From assembly GCF_027943255.1 (NCBI RefSeq), contig NC_072896.1:33692501-33756500 (forward strand): a stretch of 64,000 nucleotides of DNA. The letters run 5' to 3'. Made by a program: the position numbers and the translations under genes. The DNA comes from Anastrepha obliqua (lineage: Eukaryota > Arthropoda > Insecta > Diptera > Tephritidae). Shown here in pieces: positions 1-12,388 of the stretch (position 1 is its first letter; every line of letters starts with the position of its first letter). The notes below the pieces were generated by a model. It saw only the letters and a list, made by a program, of their open reading frames with translations. It ran no database searches and was not told where the DNA came from.

Positions 1-514
1 TGCGTGGCTACGTGTGTATGTGTTTATGCGTGCGCGCGCGTGTGTGTGGAGATATTCTTGCCGTCACACCATATACTTGTAACTTCCTTCAAAATCTAAA
101 CATTTTGAAAAAAAAAAAAAAAATATTTAGTACAATAAAAAAATGTTGGAAATGTTAAAAAAAATTTAGTTTAAAAATTAAAAAAATTTTCAATAACAAT
201 TAAATCACAAAATTATTCCATTTTTCAAAGCTTTTCAGCTTATTTCTTATTCTTGTTAAAATAATCGAAGATAAAAAACGCTACACAAAAATTTTCAGCA
301 TTGAACAAATTTTAAAGTTATAAATATTTTTTCTTAATTTTTTCAGTTTACTTCTTATACTCAAGTCTATAAATAACAATTTTCTGAAAAATGTACCACA
401 GTCTCCAAAATACTTGGATTAGTTGACATAGAATCATTCTATTCTGCATGCTGGAAAACTCGCCTGTGCCGAGCTTTCATTTCAGATCAGCAATTCAGGC
501 TCCTAAATCTAAAA
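1..514. other. Non-coding AT-rich DNA with a GT tract
   Basis: Starts with a GT/GC-rich microsatellite (about 1-50), then AT-rich sequence with A-runs. No gene is supported. Confidence 0.6.
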
Positions 515-1245
515 ATACGCTTGTCGCGCACATAGGGTCTCGACAAGACTCTTCCATCGCACACGCTGCTTCGCCAAGCGGTCCTTGCGACCTCTGCTCC
601 CGTGCGGGTTCCAGTTCAGTGCCATTCTCGTGATGCTATCTGGAGGTTTTCTAAGCCACCTATCCATCTCCACTTTCTACGCTTGATTTGCTATAGGATG
701 GACTTCTAATTCGATGAACTCCACAGCGCGTCGTGTCTGATAGTGTTCGCCCAGAATATTCCACAGATGATGCGGGGCATCTGTTGACGAAAGATTGTAG
801 CCTCTGTGTGCTGGTGTTAGAGGCCAGCCACATTTCACTTCTGTACAATAGTACAGATCTCACACATGAGCTGAATATTCGTAGTTTAGTGTGCCTGGAG
901 ATTTGCGTGTGTGATTGGAGATTGGGTTAGAGCATTCGCCCTTGCTTTGTTTAGCCTGTAGTTTTATCTGCTCCGCCGTTTGTCGTGATAGTGCAGCCAA
1001 GGTAGCAGAATCTTTCGACCAAGTCCACCGCACACCAGACAGCCATTATGGGTCTTACTTTGTTGTGGTTGACTTTCATAGCCTTTGTATTGGCGATGTT
1101 GACCTCTAGTCCAACAGTGCGTGCCAGTGTGACTAGTTTGCGCGCCTTCGCTTGCATGCCAGTGAGTTTGTGAGAGGGGAGGCAGATGTCACCGGTGAAG
1201 TATAGACCCCAGAGGTTTTTTGGTGCAACTCCAAACGATGCCTCT
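515..1245 (-). mobile_element. RTE-like LINE reverse-transcriptase remnant
   Basis: Reading the minus strand, degraded frames give in order D-I-C-L-P-S-H near 1200; LARTVGLEVNIANTKAMKVN near 1050-1110; FCYLGCTITTNGGA near 970; SVLLYRSEMW near 850; LQSFVNRC near 790; IKRRKWRWIG near 680; and RVRWKSLVE near 555. This is the end of the RT domain and the C-terminal tail of RTE/BovB-type LINEs (family knowledge). Frameshifts and stops break it, so it is a fossil. The endonuclease half is absent. Confidence 0.75.
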
Positions 1246-4024
1246 TTTGTGCAGAAAATTTCTTACAACTTTCAATTCAAAAAATGCACAAATTATTGCT
1301 GTAAATCTAACTTCAGAATGATTGCTGGTTTATGATTTAAGCCTTGGTTTCATAACGTCGGCCAAATATTTCTCCTCGCACAATATTTACTGGTTACATA
1401 GCCGTACTAGACCTACTGCCACTTCTACCTACATACTACAGGTATGTAAGTTATAACTAATGTTGCACTTAGAAATATTAAATAATTAACAAATTCGCTG
1501 TAAAAAGTTTCGAACTATATGGCAAGAATTAAGTAGAGCTGCTTTTTGCATATCAAAATTAGAGATTTCGGGAACTGAAGTGTTTTGACGTTGTCTGTCA
1601 AATTTTTCTGTGCTAATCCATGCGCTGAGATGACAATTGAGAGGATGTACACCTTCCTTAACTTGCATTGGCGTTTGACATCAATCATTAAGTGAGAATA
1701 TTTTGATATTTTTTCTGCATATGTTTTTTGCATGTTTTCGTTTAGAGGTTTATGCTTTATACAACTAGTCGTTTGAGATTTATTGATCATTGATTTATTG
1801 TCTGGTCTATGCGGTCTCTTGTTGCATTCGATTAAATGTTAAAATTGTTCAGTCATAATACAGAAGGTAGTTGTTGTAGTCTTCTTGTACAGGTTGTGAG
1901 ATGTATCTGAAGTACGGTATTTTGCTTTGATTAAAGTTGTACATCTGCGTCAGTTTTAGATTAATTATTTTCACGACGTCATTGAATCGTGGACTAATGC
2001 TCCACTTCGACTATTGCATCTTCGACGCCTGTCTGCAGCGGCAATTCGATCTCGCATTTCATATTTAATGTCATTTCACACCATCACCTCTGTTTTAGCG
2101 AATATCGATGTTGGTAAGCAATATTTTATTTGATTTTTAATTTTTTATTTTATTTAACTTTGTTTAGTTATAAAATTGTCTAAATTTGTACCAGCACCAG
2201 TATTACCAGCGCTTCATCCGTGTTAACACACAAAGGTACCATTGATTTTTAATGAAAAGCGTTCAATGTACAATTATTCGTATGTATGTATACTTATTTA
2301 TAGGAGTAAAAGTCTGTCCGGTAATTACGAAAAATGTATTTATTTGTTGCCTTTTATGCGAGTGTAGTATATTTAAACATTTACTCATACATAAATAAAT
2401 AAGGGAATGCATTTAAGGAAACATTAACCAACGACAACACATACTACTCATATACATACATATTTACTCATAAGCACTGAAAGTACTAACTACTCTTTGT
2501 TGCTTAAATACCTACACAAAAATTAACATTTGTTTAGTGTGTTTGCATATTTGTACATAATGACGTTATAATTACCAACAACATAAAAGCAATTCAACTT
2601 AGAATAGCAGCATTGTCTGGTATTAATGGGATTTTTAGTTGTTACTGGTATCTAATAAGTAGCTAGCAGCACATTTACAGATGGATAAGTTACGGTTACC
2701 AGTAGAAAATGTTAATGTTTATATGAGCGATGTATCAAATAGGTAGGTAGGTAGATAGGAATGGTTGAAGTACCAATCTGGCACTCCCCAACTAGCTCTA
2801 AAGCGCCGTTTTCATACCGTTATTAGACCTGTAACAGGCAGATATCTACAGCCATCCAGAGACCTGAAAAAATATAGAAATCATGTAAGATTTTAGAATT
2901 TTCTCCATCGTAACTTGGAACTAACTAAAACCGCCTTAGTATATAGAAAACCTAATCCTTCTGTATAAAACCGTCTCAAATCGAAAACCAAAATCTCAAT
3001 TTGGTCAAAAAAGAGCAGAGTTGTAAATTTTTTAACACAGAAAGTACCGAAAACCGTTTTTTTCCTTAATATAAACCTTTTTTTTTGTATTTGACGTATG
3101 TGGATAAATAAACTGTGTCTTTATTCTCATAAAGTATTAATCATTGATTCGTCAGAATATAATAGCAAGCAACGCATTTGCCTGTACAGAAATGATTTCC
3201 TATTGGCCACAATCAACTGCTGCAAGAATGAACGAATTTAATTACTGAACGATGTTGTCATCCTTTTATAAATTAGCAATAACTATTAAGTTCAATAGTT
3301 AAGTAATTGTTTATCATTAGGGAAAAGTTGCCTCAATTAATTTCTTCTTCATATATATGTATAATATCACATATATTATACATATATAATATACTATATG
3401 TACATACATATGCATTTAGGTGTGAAAGTTTCTTTGTGTTTTGAGTGGTTTTAAGGATAAGTTTATGAGTTTTCTCGAACGGTGGAGTCCAAATATTTAT
3501 AGATTTGATTCATAAAAAGATTCTACATTAGTTACTGGAGAGAATGTTTTTTTTTGTTTTTTTTTGTTTAATGTGGTGAAGAAATGTACTCGTATGACGT
3601 TAGAGTGGACCTATTGAGTAATTCTAATGAAAGTATTCATGGAAAGATATGTCACGATTGCAAAGAAATTGGATGTCAGAGGATGAAATTCAAGAATTAA
3701 GAGAGTTATAGGTTTGCAGGTCAACAAACAATAGATTTTAATTTTTTTTCATGAATAGCTGAGACAATTCTCACTAATGTTTCGCAATGCCTCACTGTGG
3801 GATTCCATTGGTCTTTCGAGTTATATTTGGATACATGCGGATAGTGGCGAACCACTAAAGAATCAGTGCAAAATACTCAGCATACATACTCGTATATTGC
3901 CTCCATACCTCCTCGTATATTACCTCCACAAGTCGATTGAAATGTCTCTAGTGAGCAGATATAGTAAAGGGTAGTTTTCCTGGCTCACTGTCCGCAGATG
4001 CATATAACTCGAAAAGTTATCGGA
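1246..4024. other. Non-coding stretch with simple repeats
   Basis: AT-rich DNA without a supported gene. Visible features are a TAGG tract at about 2738-2756 that leads into a 130-bp moderately GC-rich segment (possible 5' end of an old retroelement, not identifiable here), and a TATA/CATA-rich tract at about 3350-3415. Confidence 0.5.
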
Positions 4025-4130
4025 ATTCGACTGTGAGAAAAAAAGAAAGAAAATTAAGTGTAATTTAAAAAAAAAATTTATTTAATATTTTTTTAAATTT
4101 TTTTCCAAATTTTTTTTAAATTTTTAAATT

Positions 4131-4545
4131 TTTAAAAAGAAATAAAATTAGGTGTAATTAAAAAAAAAATTAAATAATAATTAATAAATTTTCCAAAAAA
4201 ATGTTTGAAAAAAACTTAAAAAATTGTTTATTTAAAAAGAAAGAAAATTAGGCGTAACTTAAAAAAAAACTACTTTTAATTAAAAAAAAATACTTTTAAT
4301 TAAAAAAAAATGTTAAACTAATTCTTTTTTAAATTCATTTCTTTTAATTACATCTAATTTTCTTTTTGAAATTTTGAAATTTTTAAAAAGAAATAAAATT
4401 AGGCGTAATTAAAAAAAATTAAGTAATAAATTTCCAAAAAAATGTTTGAAAAAAACTTAAAAAATTGTTTATTTAAAAAGAAAGAAAATTAGGCGTAACT
4501 TAAAAAAAAACTACTTCTAATTAAAAAAAAAAATACTTTTAAAAA
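4131..4545. repeat. Diverged direct duplication in A/T low-complexity DNA
   Basis: A segment of roughly 165 bp at 4131-4290 recurs at 4381-4540. Both carry AAATAAAATTAGG, then AATGTTTGAAAAAAACTTAA, then AAAGAAAATTAGGCGTAACTT, with small indels between. The whole 4025-4700 block is almost only A and T and contains inverted pieces of the same motifs (AATTACACCTAATTTT against AAAATTAGGTGTAATT), so it is partly self-complementary. Confidence 0.7.
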
Positions 4546-4999
4546 GAAAAATTTTTTTAATTAATTTTTTTTTTAAATATATCTCTTTTAATTACACCTA
4601 ATTTTTTTTGTTTTAAAAAATATTTTTTTTAATTTTTTTTCCAAATTATAATTTTTTTTTAATTATTTTCTCTCTTAGAAATTATTTTTCAAAAGTATAT
4701 GGTATTTTATTCTTTAAAAAACTCCATACCAGCATTTTCAACTTTGAGTAAATCTCAATATTATTAAGCTTTTTTCTTCAGTTTACTTCCTCATTTACTT
4801 AAGTCTACAAATACGCCAACTTTTAAAAAACTGTACGACGGTGTCCAATTCACTTGGATCACATGATGGAATCGCTCAGGTCTCACCTTAGATGACAGAC
4901 AGAAGTCGATCGGTGCAAGATACGGCAGATAAAGCGAATGTCGCATTGTTTTGCATTTAGAAAGAGCCCATCACATGGGATTTTTAGAAACCTAGGCAT

Positions 5000-5429
5000 T
5001 AGGCCGGGTCGATTTGTGGGGAGGCAAAAAAATCGCCCATTGCTCTGTGAAAATCAGATTTTAGGGATCAAAATAAGAAACTTTGCCGAAGGAACCATAC
5101 CTCTAAAACGAATTTTGATGCCCCCCAATTTGGGTCGAACTTTTAAGTTTCTTTTCTCATGTAAAGGCCAAAAATGGTGATATTTTGAAATGATTGTATG
5201 GGGAACCCCCCAGGGGAGTTCCAGGGGGTGTGCCACTGGCATGGGTGGATCGGACGTCCAAAGTTAGTGGGGGTCGATTTGGAGCACTCTAAATGGGTGA
5301 AAGTGGGATTTTTCGTTCGACCCAAATTGGGGGACATCAGAATTCGTTTTAGAAGTATGGTTCCTTCGGCAAAGTTTCTTATTTGATCCCTAGAATACGA
5401 TTGAGCGATTTTTAAATCGACCCGCCCTA
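5000..5429. mobile_element. MITE with about 130-bp terminal inverted repeats and TA target
   Basis: The left arm 5002-5137 is repeated inverted at about 5305-5427. Both ends read GG(C/G)CGGGTCGATTT inward, and deeper in both share AAACTTTGCCGAAGGAACCATAC and CCCAAATTGGGTCGAAC-type segments. TA dinucleotides flank both ends (5000-5001 and 5428-5429), as expected for a Tc1/mariner-mobilised MITE. The roughly 170-bp centre has no homologous ORF; open frames here are by-products of the inverted arms. Confidence 0.8.
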
Positions 5430-6221
5430 CTAGTCATGGTATAAAATTCTTAATACAATTAGCGTACGTTTCACGTCATCTATAGCCAGATTAATAACAA
5501 TAGCGGAAGTAAATATTCCTTTTAGAAATCCTATTGGAGCTCGCATTTAATCTTCGCTTGAAGTCAGCAGGTACATGAAAGTATACTTTTACATCTGATC
5601 TTTCCCAAGCAGAGAAGGCTTTCCTCTTCTTCTGCTACCATTAGCTGCATTGCATCGAATACTTTCAGAAATGGAGCATTGGCACCCATTCGAACAGGAC
5701 CTAGCCTATGTCTATGACGCATTAAAGCTTATACAATTGTCGCCAACGACATAAGTTCCTAAAATCTTCCGCAGAAGATTAAACTAAGCCTGAAGAAAAT
5801 TATGGAGACGAATACAGCCTTAATGAAGTGCTCACACACGGCGCTACTACGCCGTTTATCAGCTCGGTGTTTATAAGTGAATAGTCTTTTTCTTAAGACC
5901 ACTGTGAGTTTCTTTTTTGTTTTACTTAAAAATGTCATATTCGAAGTATTAAAGGTGGACAACTTTAGAAATAGAGTTTTTATGCATTTGCTCTCATTCC
6001 GATGAGTGATGCACTAAAACTTTAGATACTTTTTTCTCAAAATTACAATACATTTTTCAAGTAGCCTGGACGCAAATATTGCATAGTTTAAAAAACAAGT
6101 TTTCGAATTATGTATTCAGTTTTGAACGCAGTTAAAGAAAAACGGCGAATTGTTCTCCGAGTAATAGGTCAAGATATTTTTAAAAGTCGTATTTGTGGTG
6201 CGATATCAGACAAAAAATATC
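5430..6221. other. No gene seen
   Basis: AT-rich DNA with short open frames only; no domain, splice pair or repeat partner recognised. Confidence 0.5.
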
Positions 6222-6492
6222 AAATTTGGCGCTTCCTGCAATTTGTAGCGTACTTCTTGATGCTATTCCACAAATGGAGGGGCCTACACTTTTAAGCCGC
6301 CGCCGAACGGCAAATGGGTTTTGTGAAGAGCTTTACCTTGACAGAAGAGCACCCCGAGGTTTGCCATTACTTGCCGAAGTCCGACCGCTATTCGGGGAAA
6401 AAACTTCTACTATTTGAGACTCGAGTCTGTGCACTTCCGAATGTGAGTCACGCACCAAGCTATTGGGCTACGTCAGCCGCCGTGTATGCGGA
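6222..6492 (-). mobile_element. tRNA-derived SINE, degraded copy A
   Basis: Aligns by eye with the full copy at 48391-48712 in reverse: TTGGCGC-type tail, TTCCACAAATGGAGGG, GAGGTTTGCCATT, GACCGCTATT, then the tRNA-like head with CCGAATG and GCTACG-GCCGCC at the right end. Many substitutions and small gaps mark it as old. Confidence 0.75.
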
Positions 6493-6611
6493 TTAAAAAA
6501 ACCTTCAACATCAAGTTTGATGAAAGATTTTTAAAATATTGTCCGCCATATTTGGTCGTCAAATTGAATTCTTAAAATGTGACTTCTGATTCGTAAACGA
6601 CAACGTCGAAA

Positions 6612-6872
6612 CTCATAACCCTCCCGAAGGATAATCTGAGAATGCTCGCGCCCATCCTCACAGGCCACTGCAGACTGCGAAGTCTACGGACTCTTGCCGT
6701 TTCTGAGAACAATCCCAGGAGGCTCCAATGCCCTTTCTCCTGGAATGCAGCGCTATAGCGTTGAGACATCTTGGCAAACTGCAGCTAGAGGAAAGGCACA
6801 TACGTTCAATCCAACCCAGCTCTATCCCGAGTTTAATAAGGGAACTGGGCTTGGATGAGGTACTGTGATGAG
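6612..6872 (+). mobile_element. LINE 3' remnant (zinc-knuckle tail of an RNase H LINE)
   Basis: Shifted plus-strand frames give DNLRMLAPILTGHCRLRSL followed, after a frameshift, by PFLLECSAIALRHLG and SSIPSLIRELGLDEVL with a stop. The I-L-T-G-H-C-x-L block followed by an L-L-E-C-x-A segment is the standard C-terminal region after RNase H in I/R1-group LINEs. Only about 260 bp remain. Confidence 0.6.
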
Positions 6873-8690
6873 TAGAGGGCACAAAAGACTATGAGGTTAA
6901 AGCGCAAACCTTATTCAAACATCTACATCTCTACCCCGAAAGCCCCCATGTACCTAGGTGCAAGTCGATCCGATACAATTTCGAATCTTTTTTGTCCACT
7001 TTGGAAGTTCGCTGGCTGCATAGGTAGCAGCTTTGCGTATTCGCAACGTAAATGCCTGTTAAGGAGGGAATAAAAAGTGTTGCATATCTTAGGGGGTACT
7101 AGGGAAGTACATGTTTGCTCGTTTACTGTCTGTAGACTTTTCTGTTCTTTTCACGCAGATTTTGTTTGAGAAGACCCGTAGTGAAATTTTCTGGGGACTA
7201 TTTTTTCAGAACATATTAACACTTTAGCGATCTTGGAAATGGAATATTTTGCAAACATCTCTAAAAAAGTGGTCGAAATGACCCTCTTTTAAGGGAGCGA
7301 AAGGGTTATAATATTTTGCAAAAATACTCCTCATGAAATTCTACATTCAAACATTCAAACTAAGCATTTCGCTCAGATGAATATTTTAATTGTTTTTTCA
7401 TTTTTTCGAAAAGCGTTGAGGCACATGATTTGAGAACTAATTAAGATATACTTGAAAATTTGATATGCGAATACAAAAAGCTTTGGAGCTTTTGCTTTGT
7501 AACTTTAGTACTTTCTTCCTAAATTTGTTGCATTCCCTCTCCAGATAATGATGCTAAAATTTGTGCGCCGTGTTGTGAAAGGAGTCCTGAACTGAATTTA
7601 TTCGGAAGGGTGTTGGTTACAATTTTTGAAATATTTCTGCGAATTGTTTCTCATTTTCCACTTTTGTTGACTGGTTAATGTTATAAATTGGCATAATACA
7701 TTATTCTACTACGTATTTATATGCTTATTTACACCCGACGATAATCTCATTCTTATTCCACTTATACTTATGACTCCGGCTTGGTGAGGAGCTCTGCTGA
7801 CATACTCACACAGACTCACAGACTCGCACACTCGCACATTTATTGGAATTATGGTCACGTATGTTATTACAATACAATTTGTAGTAAGATTTGTATAAGT
7901 AATGCACGCATATACGAGTATGTGGTGGTGTGGGTAATGTGGATTGTATATCTGTATTAAGCTTATGAATACATATATAATATATGCATGTGTAAGTATA
8001 TATACATATATAGTGTGTATATATTCACATATACTTTTACATCTCCGTGTTTATGCTTTTGTTGATGCCTGCAATTTGTTTTTTTTGTTGTTCCACAAGA
8101 AATTGGTTTTCGTACTTCGCACTGAATACGTAAAATGGAAATTTGAATTTATATCGAAAGCAATAACTATTTATTCTTTTCATGTTTTTTGGGATTAAAA
8201 TGTTATTTTCTGAAGTGCCAGAGTTCTTGTTTTTCTCCTCGTTACTGTTGCTACTGCTCGTTATAATGAAACAATGATGATTTTTCGACTTAATGAAATT
8301 TATACAATCTGTAATACTTTCAACTATAGATACATGCATACATACATACACCCATACTCGTATAAGTCAAGTAGGGCATTTGTTCCTTTGGTATGATCAG
8401 ATTATCGAAACATGGCATCAATTTGAAATTATATCATCGATTTCTGCATAATTTTGCCCTCAAAAATGTAAATGCTAAATTAGGTTAAATTGAAACAAGA
8501 AATTGTATTACAAAATGTATTATTAATAGTAATATAAAATCACTGTAAGTGAACAACTTTAGAGAACAATCAATGCATGCAGATTTTTCGGGGAATAAAT
8601 TCATTGCGTTTTTATATTTGTTTGCTGTTTGGCAAAGGGTAAGTATTCAATCAATAGAACTCGTTCTGCTATTATTTGAGTTATGTAATT
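6873..8690. other. No gene seen; contains an old dispersed repeat and AT microsatellites
   Basis: About 7120-7440 resembles 24330-25260 (see that entry). ACTCACAC-type tracts sit near 7800-7840 and TATA/CATA tracts near 7970-8035. Open frames here lack recognisable domains. Confidence 0.5.
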
Positions 8691-8699
8691 TTTTTTACT

Positions 8700-9440
8700 A
8701 GTTTTGAAGTTTAGAGATGGAATAGGAGACAAAAATCAACAATCGACACCTGCTCGTCTTTGCCTTTCATCGAGGTCAAAAACCTGCCGAAGCACCCCGG
8801 CCGAAGGTCTTATGGGCGAGTCTACAGCACGGAAATGGTTTGCATGTTTCCAAAATGGCAATTTTCACCTCGATAGGTCGAAAGGTCTTCTGAGCTCGAT
8901 GAAGAACGTTGCAAATCACTTTTGAAGGAGAACGATCGCCAACCAGTCGTGAATTGACGGAAGAAATAAACTGCGATCATAAAACGATTCCAATCACCTT
9001 CATTAAATGAGATATTCTGAAAAATTAGGAGCCTGGGTGCCTCACGAGCTCAATGAAAAAAATAAAGAAAGTTACCTGCAAATTGCTTCTCAGCATCTCG
9101 CCCGCCATCGAGCTACAAGCGGTCATAAACAGTGGTTTTTGTACCGAATCGCCACGGGAGATAAGAAATGGTGCCTATACATCAATATGAAGCAAAGAAA
9201 GGAGTGGGTGGATCCAGGAGATACGCCAAAGTCGCGAGTCAAGCTTGATCTTCATCCAAAGAAAATCAGGATATGTGTTTGGTGGGACTGGGAGGGCATG
9301 ATAAACTGAGAAATGCTCGAAAATAATGTCACGGTCAACAAGTAGCTCTACATTTCCCAGCTGCATCCGTTATGATTTGCGAATGTGCCATTCATTGGAC
9401 CAACCCCAATTGTGGCTTTTAAAGAAAACGAATTTACTCC
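8700..9440 (+). mobile_element. mariner transposase remnant
   Basis: Plus-strand frames give FHRGQKPAEA, ARKWFACFQNGNF (helix-turn-helix region), RELTEEINCDHKT, then LGAWVPHELNEKNKE, ATGDKKWCLY with the first catalytic Asp of a GDEKW motif (E changed to K), and PKKIRICVWWDWEGM. After a stop it continues with EMLENNVTVNK and LYISQLHP. This is mariner in correct order up to about two thirds of the protein. The second and third catalytic Asp regions are missing, and several stops and frameshifts interrupt it. Confidence 0.85.
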
Positions 9441-9444
9441 TTAT

Positions 9445-9620
9445 AGGGGAAGGTTATCCCGCCTTTGAAACCACCAAGTTGCTTAAAGGCGAAGGTGGAA
9501 AGTTAACGACATCCAAGGAGAAGCAATTCCACATATGGGAGCGTTTCTGCAAAAAGCAGAAGATATTCGACGCCAACGGAAAGTCTGTAGTCTTATATGG
9601 GTGTGAAACGTGAAACATAA
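9445..9620 (+). mobile_element. RTE-like LINE scrap joined to the mariner remnant
   Basis: One frame contains IWERFCKKQKIFDANGKSV followed by VLYGCET and a TGA where the family has Trp. This matches the W-x-x-x-x-x-x-x-x-T-K-I-R-I-F-N-x-N-V-K-S-V-L-L-Y-G-C-E-T-W block at the end of RTE-clade reverse transcriptases. The match is short, so the call is moderate. Confidence 0.5.
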
Positions 9621-9634
9621 CAGCGTGCATACTA

Positions 9635-10902
9635 ACAGGTGGCGCTAAAGTAATCCTCCTATCAGAAAATGCCATAAATTTTGCGATTGGCCCCTAATGT
9701 CAGTTCTGTTTTGACATTTGTGTAGTAAACACATGCGAAATACACGTTAATAAACAATGTTACGCTACACTGCTCCAGAACGCGGAATATTGTTGACTAT
9801 TTATTTGACCAATAATCGGTCGGTGACTTTGGCACAACGTGAATTTCGTCGCAGATTTCCTCGCCGTCCAACGCCTACTGGTGAAATACTGCGACGTTTA
9901 GCCGCTCGCCTCGAAGAAACTGGCACAACACGAGATGCTGCCAGGCGTGGCAGACCCCGGAGTAGCCGTTCTGCAGAGAATATTGCTACTGTAGCCGAGG
10001 ATGTCATGGAAGCGTCGTCGACATCGACCAGAGGACGTGCCACGCAAATGGGTATCAGTCGACGGTCTTTACAGCGAATTTTGGTACAAGATTTAAAGAT
10101 GTTTCCATACAAAGTCCAGACGGTGCATCAGCTGTTAGCTGCTGACCGCCAATCGCGTCATCAAAAATAATCATGAGTGATGAGGCCCATTTCCATCTTA
10201 GCGGGTATGTAAATAAGCAAAATTTACGCTTCTGGGGCACTGAAAATCCGCGTGTAACCCACGAAGAGCCATTACACCCGCTCAAAGTCACTTTATGGTG
10301 TGCTGTTTTCGCTGGAGGAGTCATCGGACCTTTTTTCTTCGAAGACGTCGCGGGCCAAACGGTTACTGTGAATGGTGAGCGCTACAGAGCAATGATCCAC
10401 GAGTTCTTTTTGCCGCAACTTGATGAATTGGGATTGGAAAACATGTGGTTCCAACAGGACGGCGCAACGGCACACACTGCACGTGTCACAACCGATATGC
10501 TGAAGGATGCATTTCCCGGGCGCCTAATCTCCCGTTTTGGCGATTTGCACTGGCCAGCAAGATCGCCTGATTTGACTCCAGACTTCTTTTTGTGGGGCTT
10601 TTTGAAGTCGCGGGTTTATGTGAACAAGCCTCAGACTCTTGCAGCTCTTAAAGACAATATCCGTCAAGAATGTGAGGATCTATCGCCGGAAGTTTTGGTT
10701 AAAGTGATGGAAAATGCTATAAAAAGGGCTCAGATGGCAATCAACTGTGGCGGTGGCCATTTACATGACATCATACTCTCGACTTGATGTAAAAAAAATT
10801 AAAAGACCAAATAAAAATAATCCACAAGAAGAATCAAAGTTTTTCATTTTTTTTTTAAATTACAGCCAAAAAACATCGCAAGGTTACTTTTGCGCCACCT
10901 TG
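9635..10902 (+). mobile_element. Near full-length DD41D Tc1/mariner-superfamily transposon
   Basis: 1268-bp element flanked by TA at 9633-9634 and 10903-10904. The ends are imperfect inverted repeats: left ACAGGTGGCGCTAAAGTAAT, right (reversed) CAAGGTGGCGCAAAAGTAAC. A transposase gene fills it (next entry). DD41D elements of the rosa/Visitor type have been described in tephritid flies, which fits the inferred host; subfamily placement is inference. Confidence 0.88.
9757..10787 (+). pseudogene. DD41D transposase, broken by internal deletion and frameshift
   Basis: The first open part (9757-10170, 137 aa) is a DUF4817-type helix-turn-helix DNA-binding region: TAPERGILLTIYL, then ATQMGISRRSLQRIL as recognition helices, with an Arg-rich linker (RRGRPRSSRS). 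The second part (10173-10787) begins at IMSDEAHFHLSGYVNKQN with catalytic Asp 1, then WFQQDGATAHTA with Asp 2 and WPARSPDLTPDFFLWG with Asp 3. There are 40 residues between Asp 2 and Asp 3, one fewer than the 41 of related copies here because the residue before the last D is missing. The parts are in different frames, and roughly 30 residues expected between them (end of linker to SDEAHF) are absent, so the copy is inactive. The C-terminus looks complete. Confidence 0.88.
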
Positions 10903-11104
10903 TATAATGGGCGGCACAAACGACCTTAATCACTTCAAAAGGTCCTGAACTTTACTACCAACAGAGCAAAATCTGCTCTTCCCTAGACAAAAAGGGCCTC
11001 CGATTACTCATGGAGCACTTAATGACTAATTTTGTAACATTAGGTTACAGGAGATACAGAATCATCATGGGCTCGTACCTACTAGAGGATGTATACTTAC
11101 AAAT

Positions 11105-11262
11105 GCTCCCTCCTAAGGAGAGTGATAGGTATGTGTATGGCTGCCGCGCTCAATCTCGCCTTAAAGAGCACATCGGCTCTCTCATTTCCTTCAATTCCTT
11201 TATGTTCTGTTATCCAGTAAATAGTGACCCACCGATTTTGGCTTCAGTTCATTCATCTTTAA
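11105..11262 (-). mobile_element. LINE RNase H remnant
   Basis: The minus strand reads VTIYWITEHKGIEGNERADVLFKA then AAAIHIPITLLRRE, the last RNase H strand-helix block (W-x-P-G-H-x-G-I-x-G-N-E-x-A-D) of an I-group LINE, with the G of the PGH motif changed. Plus-strand sequence just left (10960-11060) has an L-D-K-K-G-L-R-L-L string that could be a LINE tail piece in the opposite orientation, but that is weak. Confidence 0.65.
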
Positions 11263-11299
11263 GTTCATCCATTTTGGATCTGCATTATTGAACACATAA

Positions 11300-12388
11300 T
11301 AAGGAACCATAATTGCTTAAATAGCCATCTAATGTAATTAAAATATATTTTCGTATTAACTGTGTAATTAAAGTGTATTTTTTTTTTCTTTTAACTTTTT
11401 CCAAATCAAGAAAATACCTCAAACTTCAATTGAACTGAATACCTAGTAGCTAAAATGAGTTTTGTTTGAGTAATGAATTTTTGAGTAAAAAACCCGTTTC
11501 GCACTTTTTGTTTCTTGCAAAATAAAAAACTGTCAACTACTTTTTTGCAATTGTTTCCTCAAGAAATCGCTCGTGTAAGTAATGGCAATCATTTTGAACC
11601 CAAAATTATTAAAATCGGTTCATTTTTGACTAAGTTATGAGCAAATAAAAAAAAAAATTCTTATATAATTAGAGAAAATCGATTTCGAGCCGAAAAACAA
11701 AATTGCTGATAAATCTTGAAAAAACTTTTTTTCGGGCGAACAAAAAAATACGTGTCTCATTATTTTGACCAGAGAGGAACATATTTGAGTTACATCGAAA
11801 TCGAAGAACATGACCCGAATAGCCCGGTTGAATTGATATGGAAAGCATCTTAAGCCTTTTTAACAAATATATTAATAAAAGGAACAGAAGGAAGGAAGGT
11901 TTAGTGCATTTACTATAAGTCTTATTAACTTAATTTTTTCTAGGACTAATAAGTTCCCAGCTAAACATTTTTCAAAGAAAAGATTATTCAAAATTTCGAT
12001 TAGTAATAACTGACAAAAAGATTTAAGTTCTGCAAAATTGTTGAGTACATTTCAAATATGCCTAAAATATAATTTTACTAATTACTAAGTAGTCAATAAA
12101 ACCTAAAATAAAAAATTTTTAGGTGAGATGAAACGCCCCGTACTTCAAGTGACGCTGAACACGACTACTAATACCATCAAAGCTAATAATGACATATACA
12201 TGCATTTTTCGCTTTAATTTTAAACCAGTCTTTGGGAAAGTTTATCATAACTTTTCTAATAGGGAAAAATAGTGATATTTTTGGTTGTTCACTCATTCGC
12301 TTCACTCAAAAGTTTACTTTGCTAGCTAAAAGGCAAACCGCGATTTTAGTCAGTTTTAGTTAAAGCATGCGTAGCTGCTTTTTTCATC
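11300..12388. other. No gene seen
   Basis: AT-rich DNA with short homopolymer runs; no domain or repeat partner recognised. Confidence 0.5.

Noticed and set aside
10925..11060. Plus-strand L-D-K-K-G-L-R-L-L segment next to the minus-strand RNase H piece, as a possible second inverted LINE
   Set aside because: The order is wrong for twin priming and the similarity is too short to separate from chance.
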